Part shown: positions 62,187-64,000 of the stretch, in pieces
Numbering within the stretch: position 1 is the first letter of the stretch
Layout of the letters: the number at the start of each line of letters is the position of its first letter
The notes under the pieces: model-generated
Seen by the model: only the letters and a program-made list of their open reading frames with translations
Databases searched by the model: none
Told to the model about the DNA's origin: nothing
Translations under genes and position numbers: made by a program
Assembly (NCBI GenBank): GCA_934463165.1
Contig: CAKSJG010000005.1
Coordinates: 1-64,000 of the forward strand
Direction of reading: 5' to 3'
DNA length: 64,000 nt
From: an uncultured Clostridia bacterium
Lineage (GTDB): Bacteria > Bacillota > Clostridia > UMGS1810

Positions 62187-62215
62187 TTGACTTAACAAAA
62201 TATAGATGATATAAT
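62187..62215 (+). promoter_or_regulatory. Promoter of the DUF4330 gene
   Basis: TTGACT (62187-62192), 17 bp, TATAAT (62210-62215). Confidence 0.8.
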
Positions 62216-62258
62216 ATATTCTTGAATATAATACCAATTTTTTAAGGAGATGTTTATA

Positions 62259-62732
62259 ATGGCAGAAAAAAGGAAAATAAAATTTAATCCTATTGACTGT
62301 ATTATTCTTTTGGTAATAATTGCCGCTGTTGCATTTGTTGCCTATAAAGTTGTGGGACAAAAGGCAATGACGAATGCCGACGGCACAAAATATGAGATAA
62401 CCTATTATTTTGAAGAGGTTCCGGATTATGCTGCGGATATTATAAAAAAGGGAGACCCGATCCTCGATGAAGCAAAAAATATTCCTCTCGGCAAAATTAC
62501 GGATGTAAAAACCGGCGAAGCAGCAATCTATTCTCCGGACTCAAGCGGAATGATTCAAAAAAGCTCCAAGGAAGATTATAAATCCGTAACATTAACAACC
62601 GAGGTAATTGCTTCCGACTATGAATACGGTGTTGAAATATCCGGAGCAAAATACGGTGTGGGACATACGTTCACGGTTCGTGCCGGAAAATCCAAGCTTT
62701 ACGGTAAGGTTAAAGCAATAGAAAAGAAATAA
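62259..62732 (+). CDS. DUF4330-domain protein with one membrane segment
   Basis: The 157-aa product is a single-pass membrane protein: CIILLVIIAAVAFVAYKVV at residues 14-32, then an extracytoplasmic beta domain (YEITYYFEEVPDYAADIIKKGD). It matches DUF4330, a family found beside polysaccharide polymer genes. Start chosen at ATG 62259 with AAGGAG 9 nt upstream; the in-frame ATG 62250 is inside the ribosome site. Next gene, an O-antigen-ligase-like protein, starts 24 nt later. Confidence 0.75.
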   Translation: MAEKRKIKFNPIDCIILLVIIAAVAFVAYKVVGQKAMTNADGTKYEITYYFEEVPDYAADIIKKGDPILDEAKNIPLGKITDVKTGEAAIYSPDSSGMIQKSSKEDYKSVTLTTEVIASDYEYGVEISGAKYGVGHTFTVRAGKSKLYGKVKAIEKK

Positions 62733-62756
62733 CAGTTTTTCGGGAGGGTTGACTCC

Positions 62757-64000
62757 ATGTTTGAAAACAGTATGGCTTTGCATGTTTTTTTAGCGGTGAA
62801 GCAATTTGTTTTGTCATTTTATGACTCATCGGTGACGAAAAGAGTTATAATGCGATTTGTCGCTTTTTTAAAAAGATACTTTGAAAACAGCATTGTTTAC
62901 AGGATTTTCATGTGCAAGTCTCCGGCTGAGAATATGCGCAGAAAATCCGTGATTTACCGTGCGGTTTCCGCATCGGTCAATTCAATTGTATCTGTTTTTT
63001 CGCGTCTGTATTTGTATATCAAAAAAAATAACACATCCGGCATAAACAGATATATTTTTGATACCTTGTCCGAAAAAAAGTATTTTGCATATGAATATTT
63101 TTGTGCTGCGCTTATAGCCGTAATGCTTATTGTGCCCCATAATTATTGGAATAATCTTTATGCGGTTTTGTTTGCGTTTGCTCTTTTGGGGCTTTACTTT
63201 TTGCGGGCGGTTTCAAAATCGGGCAAAGTGGGAATAAATGTATATGCCGTTCCGGCAAGTCTTGTATCATTTTTGATTATTACGGTAAGCTCCGCGGTTA
63301 TGAGCCCGGACCGTGCCGATTCGCTCAGGATTGCTCTGTTCTTTTTTTCGTCCGTTATATTTATGCTCGTCATATGCGACGGAACCGGCAGTGCATTAAA
63401 GCTTAAAAATATGGTAAGCATAATACTTGCCGCTCTTTTAATAATGAGCCTGTATGCAATATGGCAAAATCATGTAGGGGTCGATGTTGTTGCCGAGCTT
63501 ACGGATTTAAATGCAAATGAAGGAATGCCGGGGAGAGTATACTCAACCTTTGAAAATCCGAATAATTTTGCCGAGGCAATAGTGCTTTTAATTCCTTTTA
63601 CCTATGCTTTGTTCATAATTTCCGAAAAGAAAATATCAAAACTTGTATATGCGGGAATTTTTGCGGTTTCGGCAGTGGCTCTTCTCATGACATATTCGCG
63701 TTCATGTTATGTCTCTTTTGCAATAGCTACCGTGATATTTTTGATTTTATACGATTGGAAATATATCATTCCGCTTGCAGTTGTCGGGATTACGGCGATA
63801 CCGTTTTTGCCCGAAAGCGTGCTTAACAGGATACTTACAATCGGATCAATGAACGATACAAGTAATTTCTACAGAATATATCTTTGGGGCGGTATAATAA
63901 AGATGATTTCCGTCTACTGGGTAACCGGCGTCGGTCTCGGCCCCGGTGCATTTGCCGCGGTTTATCCGCGTTTTGCACATCATTTTGCAACAACCGCGCC
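62757..64000 (+). CDS. O-antigen ligase/polymerase-like membrane protein, truncated by the window end
   Basis: The frame runs open from ATG 62757 to the end of the window (at least 414 residues). GGGAGG stands 7 nt upstream. It is an integral membrane protein with a Wzy/WaaL-type polymer-linking pattern: MPGRVYSTFENPNNFAEAI near residue 255 and TYSRSCYVSFAIATVIFLIL near 310, then VTGVGLGPGAFAAVYP near 390. A positively charged N-terminus of 80 residues precedes the first helix. It probably joins or exports surface glycan and belongs with the DUF4330 gene in front of it and possibly the acyltransferase pair on the other strand. Confidence 0.8.
   Translation, partial: MFENSMALHVFLAVKQFVLSFYDSSVTKRVIMRFVAFLKRYFENSIVYRIFMCKSPAENMRRKSVIYRAVSASVNSIVSVFSRLYLYIKKNNTSGINRYIFDTLSEKKYFAYEYFCAALIAVMLIVPHNYWNNLYAVLFAFALLGLYFLRAVSKSGKVGINVYAVPASLVSFLIITVSSAVMSPDRADSLRIALFFFSSVIFMLVICDGTGSALKLKNMVSIILAALLIMSLYAIWQNHVGVDVVAELTDLNANEGMPGRVYSTFENPNNFAEAIVLLIPFTYALFIISEKKISKLVYAGIFAVSAVALLMTYSRSCYVSFAIATVIFLILYDWKYIIPLAVVGITAIPFLPESVLNRILTIGSMNDTSNFYRIYLWGGIIKMISVYWVTGVGLGPGAFAAVYPRFAHHFATTA

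Overview
The window is bacterial chromosome from an anaerobic, low-to-moderate GC Firmicute of the class Clostridia, probably gut-associated. The signs are consensus sigma-A promoters (TTGACA, 17 bp, TATAAT), strong AGGAGG ribosome sites, SLH and copper-amine-oxidase-like envelope domains, [FeFe] hydrogenases, a SpoIIE-type phosphatase, and an S6:S18 leader before rpsF-ssb-rpsR. Housekeeping genes are interleaved with decayed accessory DNA. I cannot name the genus.

Layout. 1-2.9 kb: start of a minus-strand gene, a PDDEXK (YhcG/DUF1016) nuclease-like gene that has lost its catalytic acid, and a RES-domain NAD-cleaving toxin-like gene whose start looks frameshifted. 2.9-7.0 kb: a probable remnant of an integrative element with tRNA T-arm-like repeats, diverged spacer repeats, 12-bp periodic arrays and a cargo operon. 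The cargo is a ribokinase-like protein fused to an AraC DNA-binding domain, plus a nucleoside hydrolase. 7.1-9.7 kb (minus): a redox operon of PerR/Fur regulator, 46-aa CXXC microprotein, 4Fe-4S membrane protein and TlpA-like lipoprotein, read from a consensus promoter with a PerR-like palindrome. 9.9-10.7 kb: debris of an AraC regulator and a GH127 arabinofuranosidase. 10.7-13.6 kb: BlaI/BlaR1-like pair with an SLH protein. 13.6-20 kb: hydrogenase signalling locus (LysR; APH-like kinase, 2Fe-2S thioredoxin-like ferredoxin, sensory PAS hydrogenase, PP2C/SpoIIE phosphatase, group-B-like hydrogenase), with a near-consensus Rex operator in front of the kinase.

20.2-28.4 kb: rpsF-ssb-rpsR, then minus topA-trmFO and dprA, then a plus-strand EF-G paralogue. 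28.4-32.4 kb: divergent serine hydrolase and heparinase II/III-like lyase, then a small zinc-ribbon protein. 32.6-35.9 kb: ileS with a short structured leader that is not a T-box. 36-38.3 kb: AraC regulator and MATE exporter. 38.4-46.8 kb: a MalT-like LuxR regulator and a 1932-aa secreted FG-GAP/FnIII protein. 46.9-49 kb: pyridoxal-kinase-like gene and a copper-amine-oxidase-like secreted protein. 49.4-57.3 kb: rpoB (with a long acidic tail) and rpoC. 57.3-57.9 kb: mosaic M56 peptidase pseudogene. 58-64 kb: surface-polysaccharide region with a DHHW-SGNH-DUF4358 fusion, an MBOAT acyltransferase, a DUF4330 protein and an O-antigen-ligase-like protein cut by the window end.

The most interesting systems are the kinase/phosphatase/sensory-hydrogenase locus with its Rex-like operator, the sugar kinase-AraC fusion paired with a nucleoside hydrolase, the DHHW-SGNH-DUF4358 fusion, and the giant secreted protein whose ribosome site is buried in an inverted repeat.
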